The notes under the pieces were generated by a model, which was given only the letters and a program-made list of their open reading frames with translations, searched no databases and had not been told where the DNA came from. A program made the translations under genes and the position numbers. Shown here piece by piece: positions 1 to 8,680 of a stretch of 64,000 nt of DNA (the stretch's first letter is position 1; each line of letters begins with the position of its first letter). Origin of the DNA: Wolfiporia cocos (Eukaryota; Basidiomycota; Agaricomycetes; Polyporales; Phaeolaceae); NCBI GenBank assembly GCA_029448655.1, contig JACCLO010000001.1, positions 5,022,001-5,086,000 on the forward strand, read 5' to 3'.

Positions 1-1
1 G

Positions 2-304
2 GCTGCGGGAACGTTCGTGCCTGCCGCTCAGCGGGCCGAACAACAAAGGGCGAAGGATGCAGCTGCCGCGTCTGGAAAGACCACGGCTGCTCCTTCGGGT
101 AGTGGAAAGGGACAGGCTTCTGGCAAGAAGCCGTACTCGGCGCCCCCCGCGGATGGCAAGACGTATCGTGCCCGAACAATCTGGGAAGAAGTGACGGCTG
201 ACTCAAGCTCAGCAGGACCCTCGGCCCCCGCCACCACCGTCGCCAATGTCGGGACCATCTCGGTTCCCCTCGCCCCAACCACACGTCTCGAAGACGTTCT
301 GTGA
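2..304 (+). CDS. gag C-terminal end of element 1 (partial)
   Basis: This frame is open to the left window edge and stops at 302-304. It encodes about 100 residues rich in Ala, Lys, Gly, Ser and Pro, and no zinc knuckle is visible in this part. It precedes pol and overlaps it from 195, where the pol frame opens, to 304. Relative to gag, the pol frame is +1 (equivalently -2). This is the expected position of a gag tail, so the assignment rests on context and not on a recognised domain. Confidence 0.6.
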   Translation, partial: AAGTFVPAAQRAEQQRAKDAAAASGKTTAAPSGSGKGQASGKKPYSAPPADGKTYRARTIWEEVTADSSSAGPSAPATTVANVGTISVPLAPTTRLEDVL

Positions 305-3300
305 AGAACACACCAGCCCCGCAGCGGCTGGGAGTGTACAGCGCCCCGAAGAAGCGCACCTCTACGAAGAGGCTTCACAGAGACCCCTTATCTTGTGGGA
401 AGATAAGGCGGTCGTACGTCACCCGGTATCCCATCTCGGTATATTCGGTAACTCGGCAATGGACTTTGCCCGGAGGACAAGGACACTAGCTACACGTGCC
501 CCTCCTGTACAATACTTTTATCCTGACCCGCTCGCGCTGAAGTTTTTCACTTTGTATAATGTACATGGAAACGATTCTCGAGACGACAATAAATCGTTCT
601 CTATCGAAGTGGAACTGTGGGTATATGGAAAGAAAGTCAACGCCATGGCATTAATCGACACCGGTGCATCAATAAGCGTCATAGATAAGAAACTCGTACA
701 TGAGGAGAAATTAGTCACTCAGAAACTACCTTCACCTCTCGAGATTCGTAACGCCGACGGTACCTCTAATACTGCCGGTAATATCAATATGGCAGTAAAA
801 GCTTATATGGTGCACGAAGAACACAAGTCCACCGAATTCTTGTACGTTATGGACGTACAGAATGCGGATGTGATCCTCGGATATGATTGGTTCCTGAAAC
901 ATAACCCGGACTTCAACTGGCCGGAAGGAACCTTCACATATCGGTGTACGGAAAAATGCAAACATGGCAAACGGGTTTCGATTTCTGAGGAAGAAGACGA
1001 AATCGAACCCCGCAACATCTATCAGATCATCAACGACTTTCCAATAGATTTTCTCGGCTTAGAGGAGCCTGAGAATCCCTTTGTCGCTTGGGTGAACACC
1101 CTTGACGAAGGAACGGAACTCCTTATCGATGCCATTCAGTCGATAACGGAGAAGTCGGACGATGAATTCCTGACAGATGCGGATCTCCAGAAATGGAAAT
1201 CCTTGGTTCCGGAGGAATACCAGGAGTTTGGTCCCACGGTATTTTCTCAACGCGCATCCGAAAGGATGCCCGAGCGGAAACCATACGACCATGCCATCGA
1301 CTTCCCCGATGACGCGGTACTACCGCCCCCGAGTAAGGCATACAAGATGTCTCCTCAGGAAGCGAACTCGCTAGATCAGTGGATCCAGGAAGAGTTACGG
1401 AAGGGCTACATCCGACACTCGAAATCCCCGATCGCGAGCCCGGTCTTCTTCGTCCCTAAAAAAGACGGCGGAGCCCGAATGGTAGTCGATTACCGAAAAG
1501 TAAACGACTTGACCATTAAAAACAGGTACCCTCTCCCACGCATAGACGAGCTTATCGATAAGCTTAGCCAGGCTTCGATATTTACGAAGCTCGACTTGCG
1601 TTGGGGTTACAACAACGTAAGAATCAAGGAGGGAGATGAATGGAAGACCGCATTCATTACGCCTAACGGCCTTTACGAAGCTGTAGTCATGTACTTCGGT
1701 TTTTGTAATGCACCCAGCACGTTCCAACACATGATGAACGATATTCTAGGTGACCTTATCAGAGAAGGAAAGGTCATTGTCTACCTAGACGACATCCTTG
1801 TGTTCGGAAACGACCTGTTGGAACACCGTCGTATTGTCAAGCAAGTATTACAAATCTTGCAAGACAACGACTTGTTCGCGAAGCCTGAAAAGTGCTTCTT
1901 CGAACAAAGCAGTATTGAATACCTGGGAATGATCATTTCCAAAGGAAAAGTCGAAATGGACCCTAAGAAGGTAGCCGGTGTCATGGACTGGCCTACACCT
2001 GCCAAGGTGAAGGACGTCCAAGCCTTTGTTGGCTTCGCCAACTACTACCGTCGGTTCATTAAAGATTTCTCCAAAGTGGTTAAGCCGTTAACCGAACTGT
2101 CCAAGAAAAACACGCAATGGAACTGGGGACCCGAACAAGCGGAAGCCTTCCAAACTCTCAAGGAAGCTTTCACATCGGCTCCAATACTCCGGATCCCAGA
2201 TCAGGAGTCCCCGTTCCGCGTGGAAGCGGATTCTTCCGATTACGCAACTGGTGCAGTGCTATCACAATACTCTTCGGAGGATAAGCTCTGGCACCCGGTA
2301 GCCTTTTACTCGAAATCTCTATCAGCACCCGAAAGGAACTATGAGATTTACGATAAGGAGTTGCTCGCAATCATCCGTGCACTAGAGGAATGGAGACATT
2401 ACCTCGAAGGACACCCACACAAATTTGAAGTATGGTCGGATCATCTCAATCTGACATATTTCAAATCGGCACAACGGCTAACCCGGAGACAGGCACGTTG
2501 GAGTCTTTACCTGACAAGGTTCAACTTCACCATGTGTCACAAACCCGGTAAAACAATGCTCACGGCTGATCCTCTGTCACGGAGGCCAGACCATGAAGAG
2601 GGGGTGGAACTCGACAATCGCGATCAAATTTTGCTGAAACCGGAATACTTTACGGTTAGGGCGCTAGAAGCGTCACAGCAGGAGATACAATCAGGCGACG
2701 AGGACCTTCTCCGACAAATCCGACAAGCCCTCATGGACGATCAAATTACCAAGGATTACCAGGAACTACTGAAAAGTGGTCCCAAGGAATTCGGTAAAGA
2801 TCTCCAGGAATGGAACATGGAGGCCGGATTACTCCTCAGACGAGGAAAAGTGTACGTTCCAAAAGAGCCTAAGGAATTGCGCACGAAGATTCTGGAGTTA
2901 CATCATGACCATGTGACGGCCGGACACTTCGGACGATGGAAGACCTATGAACTTCTGTCACGTAATTACTGGTGGCCTGGAATGACCACGATGGTAAAGC
3001 AATACGTGGAAGGTTGTGACACATGTCAACGCATGAAGAACCACAACCAGACCCCGTACGGACCCCTGCAACCGCTCCCAGTCCCGGAAGCACCTTGGGA
3101 CACCGTCACAATTGACCTTATCGTCCACTTACCGCCCAGCGGCGAATTGAAACAATTCAATGCTATTATGGTAATAGTGGACCGGCTTACCAAGCGAGCG
3201 CACTTCATTCCCACGTCAGACAAGATAACGGCGAAAGAATTAGCAAACCTCCTATACCTTCGGATCTATCCGAACCACGGACTTCCGAAACAAATCATTT

Positions 3301-4781
3301 CGGATAGAGGCCCGCAATTCGCAGCTGCCTTGTTTAAGGGATGGTGTGAACAATTGGGAATCCAACGGTCAATGACAACTGCCTATCACCCGCAAGCGGA
3401 TGGCCAGACGGAGAGAGTTAACCAAATCCTGGAACAATATCTTAGATGTTACATCGATGTTATTCAGAAGGATAACTGGTCATGGTTTCTCCCTACGGCC
3501 GAATTCGCGTACAACAACGCGGCTAGTGAGACAACAAAGAATAGCCCATTCTTTGTCGAACTAGGAAGGCATCCCAACGCAGGACCTACGAATTTACGTC
3601 CAACACAATACGTGGACCTAAATGTCATTGCTTACGAACGATGGTCAGCACAAGAACAAGCTAAGGCAGCAATGAAACTGGCTGCTGAACGCTGGTCTTG
3701 GTACTACGATCAACATAAGCGCTCGGTACCGTTTAAAGTCGGCGACAAAGTTCTCGTTGACGCCCGAAGCTGGCAAGACTCCGAAAGAAGTCTTAGTCCA
3801 CGCTATTTGGGACCATTTAGGATAATTGAACAATTATCTCCGGTCACCTTTAGGGTACACATGGACGAGCAATACAGGGCTTACCACCCAGTATTCCACG
3901 CTTCCAAGTTGGTCATGTACAAGGACCCGGTGCATCAGAAAAAACCAGAGCCTCAACCAGAAATGGTCGACGGCGAGGAGTTATGGGAAGTCGAGAAGAT
4001 CTTAGATCATCGTCTCCGCGCAGGAAGAGTTGAATACAGAATCCGTTGGAAGGGATTCGGTATCAATGACGACTCCTGGGTACGCGAAGCGGATCTCGAC
4101 TCGGCATACGACATTTTGCAGGAATACAAGGCTTCACACCCTATTCCAATGCAGGATGTCCCCCTCAGGCGATCAGCTAGAAGGAAAGAAGCAGTTCATG
4201 TCTTCGACCCTGACAGCGACGACTGGGAAGCCGACGAATGCACGTGGCCAGACGACTGGCCGCAGTATCGCGAAGAATTTGCGAAGGACCCTAAGCAACG
4301 CATGGTTAGACACCCCGACGGGGGATGGATGTCAGCGGACATTAACCAAAACGCGGATTTGAAAATCGTAGTCGGTGAAGGCGGCCGAATGCCGGAAAAA
4401 GGAACCAAGGACTCGGTTGGGTTTGACCTGTACACTGCAACAGGCGACGTTCTGCCAGCTCACGGGCAGACAGAATACAACACCAAACTGAAAATCCAGG
4501 TACCTTTCGGCACTTACGGACGTATCGCCCCCCGCTCTAGTCTCGCACGCAAAGGCATAGACGTAATGGGTGGCGTTATCGACCACGATTATCAAGGCGA
4601 AGTAATCATCATTCTCCGGAATCACTCCGACATATCTATCGATATTCGGGCCGGCGATAAGATTGCCCAGCTAATCTGCGAAGTTGCAAAGGACCCGCAT
4701 ATTACGCTACACGGAAAATCTTACTTTGAAAAGATTAAATCCGAGCGCGGTACTGGTGGATTCGGCTCCACAGGAACGTAA
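246..4781 (+). CDS. Ty3/gypsy Pol polyprotein with C-terminal dUTPase
   Basis: An intact 1511-codon ORF; the frame is open from 195, and ATG 246 is only the first methionine, since translation probably arrives by frameshift from gag. Domains in order: aspartic protease (LIDTGAS, about residue 136), reverse transcriptase (VYLDDILVFG, about 510), RNase H (about 650-775), integrase with an HHCC zinc region (about 885-930) and a DDE core (ISDRGPQFAA, QTERVNQ), and a chromodomain (about 1246-1292, RIRWKGFGINDDSW). A complete trimeric-type dUTPase follows at about 1373-1511, with motifs SVGFDLYT, APRSSLARKG, GGVIDHDYQGEV, KIAQLICE and RGTGGFGSTG. The enzyme would remove dUTP during reverse transcription. 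No internal stop is present, so the copy may have been active recently. A dUTPase after the chromodomain is unusual. Confidence 0.95.
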   Translation: MSGPSRFPSPQPHVSKTFCEEHTSPAAAGSVQRPEEAHLYEEASQRPLILWEDKAVVRHPVSHLGIFGNSAMDFARRTRTLATRAPPVQYFYPDPLALKFFTLYNVHGNDSRDDNKSFSIEVELWVYGKKVNAMALIDTGASISVIDKKLVHEEKLVTQKLPSPLEIRNADGTSNTAGNINMAVKAYMVHEEHKSTEFLYVMDVQNADVILGYDWFLKHNPDFNWPEGTFTYRCTEKCKHGKRVSISEEEDEIEPRNIYQIINDFPIDFLGLEEPENPFVAWVNTLDEGTELLIDAIQSITEKSDDEFLTDADLQKWKSLVPEEYQEFGPTVFSQRASERMPERKPYDHAIDFPDDAVLPPPSKAYKMSPQEANSLDQWIQEELRKGYIRHSKSPIASPVFFVPKKDGGARMVVDYRKVNDLTIKNRYPLPRIDELIDKLSQASIFTKLDLRWGYNNVRIKEGDEWKTAFITPNGLYEAVVMYFGFCNAPSTFQHMMNDILGDLIREGKVIVYLDDILVFGNDLLEHRRIVKQVLQILQDNDLFAKPEKCFFEQSSIEYLGMIISKGKVEMDPKKVAGVMDWPTPAKVKDVQAFVGFANYYRRFIKDFSKVVKPLTELSKKNTQWNWGPEQAEAFQTLKEAFTSAPILRIPDQESPFRVEADSSDYATGAVLSQYSSEDKLWHPVAFYSKSLSAPERNYEIYDKELLAIIRALEEWRHYLEGHPHKFEVWSDHLNLTYFKSAQRLTRRQARWSLYLTRFNFTMCHKPGKTMLTADPLSRRPDHEEGVELDNRDQILLKPEYFTVRALEASQQEIQSGDEDLLRQIRQALMDDQITKDYQELLKSGPKEFGKDLQEWNMEAGLLLRRGKVYVPKEPKELRTKILELHHDHVTAGHFGRWKTYELLSRNYWWPGMTTMVKQYVEGCDTCQRMKNHNQTPYGPLQPLPVPEAPWDTVTIDLIVHLPPSGELKQFNAIMVIVDRLTKRAHFIPTSDKITAKELANLLYLRIYPNHGLPKQIISDRGPQFAAALFKGWCEQLGIQRSMTTAYHPQADGQTERVNQILEQYLRCYIDVIQKDNWSWFLPTAEFAYNNAASETTKNSPFFVELGRHPNAGPTNLRPTQYVDLNVIAYERWSAQEQAKAAMKLAAERWSWYYDQHKRSVPFKVGDKVLVDARSWQDSERSLSPRYLGPFRIIEQLSPVTFRVHMDEQYRAYHPVFHASKLVMYKDPVHQKKPEPQPEMVDGEELWEVEKILDHRLRAGRVEYRIRWKGFGINDDSWVREADLDSAYDILQEYKASHPIPMQDVPLRRSARRKEAVHVFDPDSDDWEADECTWPDDWPQYREEFAKDPKQRMVRHPDGGWMSADINQNADLKIVVGEGGRMPEKGTKDSVGFDLYTATGDVLPAHGQTEYNTKLKIQVPFGTYGRIAPRSSLARKGIDVMGGVIDHDYQGEVIIILRNHSDISIDIRAGDKIAQLICEVAKDPHITLHGKSYFEKIKSERGTGGFGSTGT

Positions 4782-4820
4782 TCGTTCCATTAGGGACAAT
4801 GAAACCTGAAGAGGGGGTAA

Positions 4821-5519
4821 TGTCACAGATTTGGGACATGCCACTATTTTTTCCGTATTTTTACCTATTTATCTGGTATTTCTACGACCTTGTAGACATT
4901 TACGCTGCCAAGCGCTCGTCTACACGTACACGCAAACAAACAACACGTACACAACGCGGTATACGTCCACCTGTCATAACAACACGTACATAACACGTTT
5001 GTACGCGTCAATGACTCAGCGGACTAACCTCCGGTGTCACGCGCCTTACTCATATCCCGGTACCGGGCTATGTCAGTACAATTGGATAAGCGGCCCGCTC
5101 GTTATCACATGCCAATGCCCTCACGATTACTCATATTCCGATACCGGTATATAAGAATCACATGCATGGCTTACTAACGTAGCTACAGCCACTTCCACAA
5201 CATGGACCTACGGTCCAAACAAACGATCTTACTGGTGCGGCCATTACCGGCGCACATGGTCTATTGTAGTTTACGACTTAACCATATTAGTTATGTCTGC
5301 GCACAGACCACCTTCATGTTTGGCTCCCTTACCGGTAACCAAACAAAGCATGTATATAAGTAGGGCTATCACTGCGGATAAGCCTTAGATTTGTTCTCTG
5401 CATTCGCACAGTTACATATCATCTCTGCTTGCGCCCACTAGCCTCCTCACCAACCTCCAGCAACTCCTTCAAGTCGCTTATTAGGTTATAGTGTGAGTCC
5501 CACAGTCTAGTCTGTGTCA
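4821..5519 (+). repeat. 3' LTR of element 1 (699 bp)
   Basis: It starts TGTCACAGA just after the purine tract and ends TCTGTGTCA, giving imperfect terminal inverted repeats with TG...CA ends. A TATA box lies at 5353-5359. About 34 bp further on is AGATTTGTTCT (5387-5397), the sequence complementary to the primer-binding site seen beside the sister LTR at 15499. A CCATTACCGGC motif lies at 5241, about 110 bp upstream of the TATA box. Confidence 0.9.
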
Positions 5520-5989
5520 GACGAGGGAAGGGTCGAGAATCTTGTGGTTGGCCGGAACGGGAGGTCCGGCCGCCGGACTGGAAAGGCGGAGGGCCAGTGA
5601 AGAAGCTGCTTGCTTGGCTTCCTTGGCGGCTTGTTTGGCGGCGATTCGCTTGTTCAGCTTATCGCGGGCGAGTCGGAGCTTGTTGAGTTCGCGGAGTTCG
5701 ATGAGGTTCTCCATGGCGGTAATGGAAGCGGCTAGCTTCTCTTCCTCTGTCCAGATGCGCTTGGCAAGTGGAACTGGTTTGGGAGTTTGAGGAGCGGGTT
5801 TTCCTGCCTCAGCGATGTGCTTTGGCATGTGGACGGGAATCTCCCAGAGATGGAGCTTCCCAGTGTAGTCTTCCTTTACAGGAAGCGTGTATGTGACGTC
5901 CTCTGCCCGAGGAATGTCAGTGGTGTCGATGCGGCTGAGAAGGGACCGCTTCGCCGGCTTGACATAAGGGGCAGTGGAAGAGCCACGGG
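5520..5989 (-). pseudogene. gag fragment of element 3, split by element 2
   Basis: Minus-strand coding for about 155 Lys/Ala-rich residues with a likely coiled-coil stretch and no recognised domain. Its beginning lies 8.5 kb away: an ATG at 14478 (minus) opens nine codons running to the ACGGG target duplication at 14452-14456. Removing element 2 and one duplication makes that frame continuous with this segment. At the other end the frame is cut by the 3' LTR of element 1, whose terminal TCA supplies the stop. I infer this is the N-terminal part of the gag of element 3, because it follows that element's 5' LTR, primer-binding site and leader. Confidence 0.65.
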
Positions 5990-6700
5990 TGTTACGGTTG
6001 TTTTGATTTTTCGAACGCTGATGGAACTCACCACTGGGTAAATACGATACAGGGACTTGTTGCACAACCAACCCCCTGGCTACTCGTGACTCGTACCGGG
6101 CGCATCCCCGGTTGTATTAACTTAGAGGGCGCGTTTCATCCTTGGCAGATCCAACTCTGCCCTCGTTTCATGTTCATCGTTTATTAGTTTACAGATGGCG
6201 TTCAACCGCCATCATCATTCCTATCTATCGTCTCAGATATATCACTACATACTTATCAAACGTTTGGAACTATAGCGTAGATAGTAGCGGTGACATCGTG
6301 GACGGACTTGACCCCTAAAACCTAACGTAGTATATAAACTCATGTACTTACTGTCGAGGCTCTTCAGCTCGACCTTGTTGTACAAACAAGAAGTCTTATA
6401 CTCGTTCTCAAACGTAGGAAACTACGCTCAGTATTTCTCACTCGAGCAACCGAACGACTAAGTCCTCGAAGTGCACACTGACTTCTCGGACTTAGGCGAG
6501 TCTTATATTCTATCAGACTCGCACTTGAACAGATTATATCCTCTAACGCGTATTGGATATTAACCGATCTCCTAAGGACTTTACTTAGGACCTGAAGGCA
6601 TCTAACGAGTATTTGCCTTGCATACGGCAACGTGCCTACGTGCAGAAGAACGATTTATATTCGCGACTCGAATATACGAACGGGTATTCGACCCGTAACA
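5990..6700 (+). repeat. 5' LTR of element 2
   Basis: 711 bp, beginning TGTTACGGTTG and ending ACCCGTAACA. It holds a TATA box at 6331-6337. An inverted repeat GTCGAG/CTCGAC spans about 6353-6372, at the expected transcription start. Confidence 0.95.
6331..6376 (+). promoter_or_regulatory. TATA box, start region and self-primer sequence of element 2
   Basis: TATATAA lies at 6331-6337. Around 30 bp downstream, where transcripts should begin, is AGCTCGACCTT (6366-6376). This is the exact reverse complement of the 11 bases at 6702-6712, just past the LTR. The layout matches Tf1-type elements, in which the 5' end of the element RNA anneals to the primer-binding site and is cleaved to prime reverse transcription. 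The exact start site is inferred. Confidence 0.75.
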
Positions 6701-6701
6701 G

Positions 6702-6712
6702 AAGGTCGAGCT
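6702..6712 (+). other. Primer-binding site for self-priming (element 2)
   Basis: AAGGTCGAGCT begins one base after the 5' LTR and is perfectly complementary to 6366-6376 in the LTR. No initiator-tRNA-like TGG... site is present at this position, which favours self-priming over tRNA priming. Confidence 0.75.
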
Positions 6713-6746
6713 TATCACTCCCTCACCTACCACGGTGCAAGGGCAT

Positions 6747-8591
6747 ATGATATTTGGACCAGAATTCCCAGCACGACTGATTGAACTCTTGCCCGAGGAC
6801 ATTCAGGGAGTCTACAGACTCAACCGATACAAGTGGACTGACACCATTGGAGCCTTCCGTAACCGCGGAGGAATTGTTGTCATCCCCAGAGAAGATAGGG
6901 CATCGAAGTGGGTACAAGTATACCCCTCCGCAGGAACGACCGCTTGGGAAGTAACGCGTGAAGCGTTTGAACGATTCGGAGAAATCCCTCCGATGTCAAC
7001 AACGACATTGACAGAAGAAGAAACCATCAACAGAACCTCCGATGCCGATGGAAATACAAATCAGCCTTCGGGCGCCACAGGAATGGCAGGAATTGAGCGC
7101 ATCGGAGATGATGGGAGAAATCCTGGAAACTTTACAGGAACAGATAACAGCCAGACCGGAGGACAGGACCCTCCAGGATTTATATCTGCTTTTGCGCAGA
7201 GCGGGGCTGGGGCTATGGCTGGAGGAACAGACCTCTTTGGAAACCCCCCACAGAACGCACCCGGAATGGGTAGCGGAGGAAATCCGTCTTGGACTAGCCC
7301 AAGCGGAGGAATGGGAACAACAAACCCAGGAACATGGCCTTCAGGCCTATTTGGACGAACCTCCGCAAATACAAGCGGAGGAGGACTGGGAGGAAACTTC
7401 GGACTCGGAGGAGGGAATGCCCCCCCTCCTGGAGTACTCGGAGGAGGAACCCCCGCGAACCCCGGAGGAGGAAACCCTGGAGGAGGAAACCCAGGGAACC
7501 CCGGAGGAAATCCAGGAAACCCGGGTGGAGGATACCCGGGAGGAGGAGGACCCCCAGGAGGCCCTCCACCACCAAATGCGCCGCAGCCTCAACCTCCGGC
7601 GCCGAACCCGTATTACCGACCCCCGATGATAAAGATCAACCCCCCAGATGTATTCGACGGGGAACGATCCGATATGCAGAACTTCATAAACCAGTGCAAT
7701 TCCTGGTTTACGATGTACGAAACGTCGTTCCAGAACGACGTTCAGAGAGTGATCTTTATCCTCTCTTATATCTCGAACAAGGGGAAAACGGGCCAATGGA
7801 AACAGAATTACCACCGGGTCTATACGAACCCCCAGACAAAACGATTCTTCCCGCCTAGTCTTGCACAGTTTGATGCAGACTTCCAGAAAGCCTTCGGAGC
7901 CATCGAAGAAGTACAGAAGGCGCGGAAGAAGATCCTGGACGTAACCCAGGACAGAAAGGACATCGATGATTATATCACCGAATTTAATAACTTGGCTGGG
8001 AAGGCCCAGTACGATCGATACAGCACGGACGGAAATGCGTTGCTCATAACCCTTTTCGAGAAAGGGTTACCCGAACATACGACCCGATACATCATCGGTG
8101 TTCGGCCGCTACCAGCGACCATTGACGAGTGGCAGTCCGCCGCCTCGTATTATGAAAATACATACAAGATATTCTTGAAACGGGATAAGCCGTTCGTCAA
8201 GAAAAAGGCTTGGCAAGCCTCGAACCAGAATAACGGACGCACTAGTGCTCCACAGGCGACCGCACCGAAAGATCCGAATGCAATGGATGTGGATCGAATG
8301 ACCACCCAGGAAAGGGACGATCACATCAAGAAGGGCAAGTGTTTCACCTGCCATCAGCCAGGGCATATGTCGCGAGACTGCCCAAAGAAGCCAAAGAAGC
8401 CAGCCCGCCCTAGGCGGACTACTCGCAAGACCGAAGAAGAAGAAGCCGAGCAAGAAGCTCGCATTGAAGAAGTCTCTGAGGAAGAGACTGAATACATCAC
8501 CGCTAACAGAGCGGTCACAGCAATTAGGGCCCTGAAAGCCAAGAACCCCGAGCTCCTAGCACGGCTCGTAGAAGAACAGGATTTTGCCTAG
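6747..8591 (+). CDS. Gag of element 2 with CCHC zinc knuckle
   Basis: About 614 residues from the first ATG (6747), only 46 bp after the LTR; the frame is also open a little upstream. An N-terminal globular region of about 90 residues is followed by a long Gly/Pro/Asn-rich linker (roughly residues 110-285), then a retrotransposon capsid-like region (about 290-480). A CX2CX4HX4C zinc knuckle, CFTCHQPGHMSRDC, lies near residue 535 and is followed by a Lys/Arg-rich and then acidic tail. The protein would form the particle and bind element RNA. The stop TAG (8589-8591) lies within the start of the pol frame, which is open from 8528. Pol is in the -1 frame relative to gag, and a TTTT run sits just before the stop. 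Confidence 0.9.
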   Translation: MIFGPEFPARLIELLPEDIQGVYRLNRYKWTDTIGAFRNRGGIVVIPREDRASKWVQVYPSAGTTAWEVTREAFERFGEIPPMSTTTLTEEETINRTSDADGNTNQPSGATGMAGIERIGDDGRNPGNFTGTDNSQTGGQDPPGFISAFAQSGAGAMAGGTDLFGNPPQNAPGMGSGGNPSWTSPSGGMGTTNPGTWPSGLFGRTSANTSGGGLGGNFGLGGGNAPPPGVLGGGTPANPGGGNPGGGNPGNPGGNPGNPGGGYPGGGGPPGGPPPPNAPQPQPPAPNPYYRPPMIKINPPDVFDGERSDMQNFINQCNSWFTMYETSFQNDVQRVIFILSYISNKGKTGQWKQNYHRVYTNPQTKRFFPPSLAQFDADFQKAFGAIEEVQKARKKILDVTQDRKDIDDYITEFNNLAGKAQYDRYSTDGNALLITLFEKGLPEHTTRYIIGVRPLPATIDEWQSAASYYENTYKIFLKRDKPFVKKKAWQASNQNNGRTSAPQATAPKDPNAMDVDRMTTQERDDHIKKGKCFTCHQPGHMSRDCPKKPKKPARPRRTTRKTEEEEAEQEARIEEVSEEETEYITANRAVTAIRALKAKNPELLARLVEEQDFA

Positions 8592-8680
8592 GAGGGAAGC
8601 CCACGGTCTTACCCTCCGAGAAAGCAGCACATGTAATTACCTCGTTCGAGAAGAATCGATCCCTCTTCATCCCGGTAATC

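Larger units (their letters stand above)
1..5519 (+). mobile_element. Ty3/gypsy chromovirus, 3' portion (element 1)
   Basis: The 3' part of an LTR retrotransposon enters from the left edge. It has the end of gag, a complete pol and a 699-bp 3' LTR; the 5' LTR and most of gag lie outside the window. A purine tract (GAAGAGGGGG, 4808-4817) comes just before the LTR, as expected for plus-strand priming. Domain order protease, RT, RNase H, integrase, chromodomain defines a chromovirus of the Ty3/gypsy group. The same LTR family occurs in reverse at 15499-16197 and as a solo copy at 61164-61850. The right end abuts the interrupted gag of element 3, so element 1 most likely inserted into that older element. 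The 5-bp target duplication cannot be checked because the left end is missing. Confidence 0.9.

Noticed and set aside
7042..7629. 195-codon second ORF within the gag of element 2
   Set aside because: It arises from the repetitive GGA-rich linker, giving Glu-rich sequence in the shifted frame.
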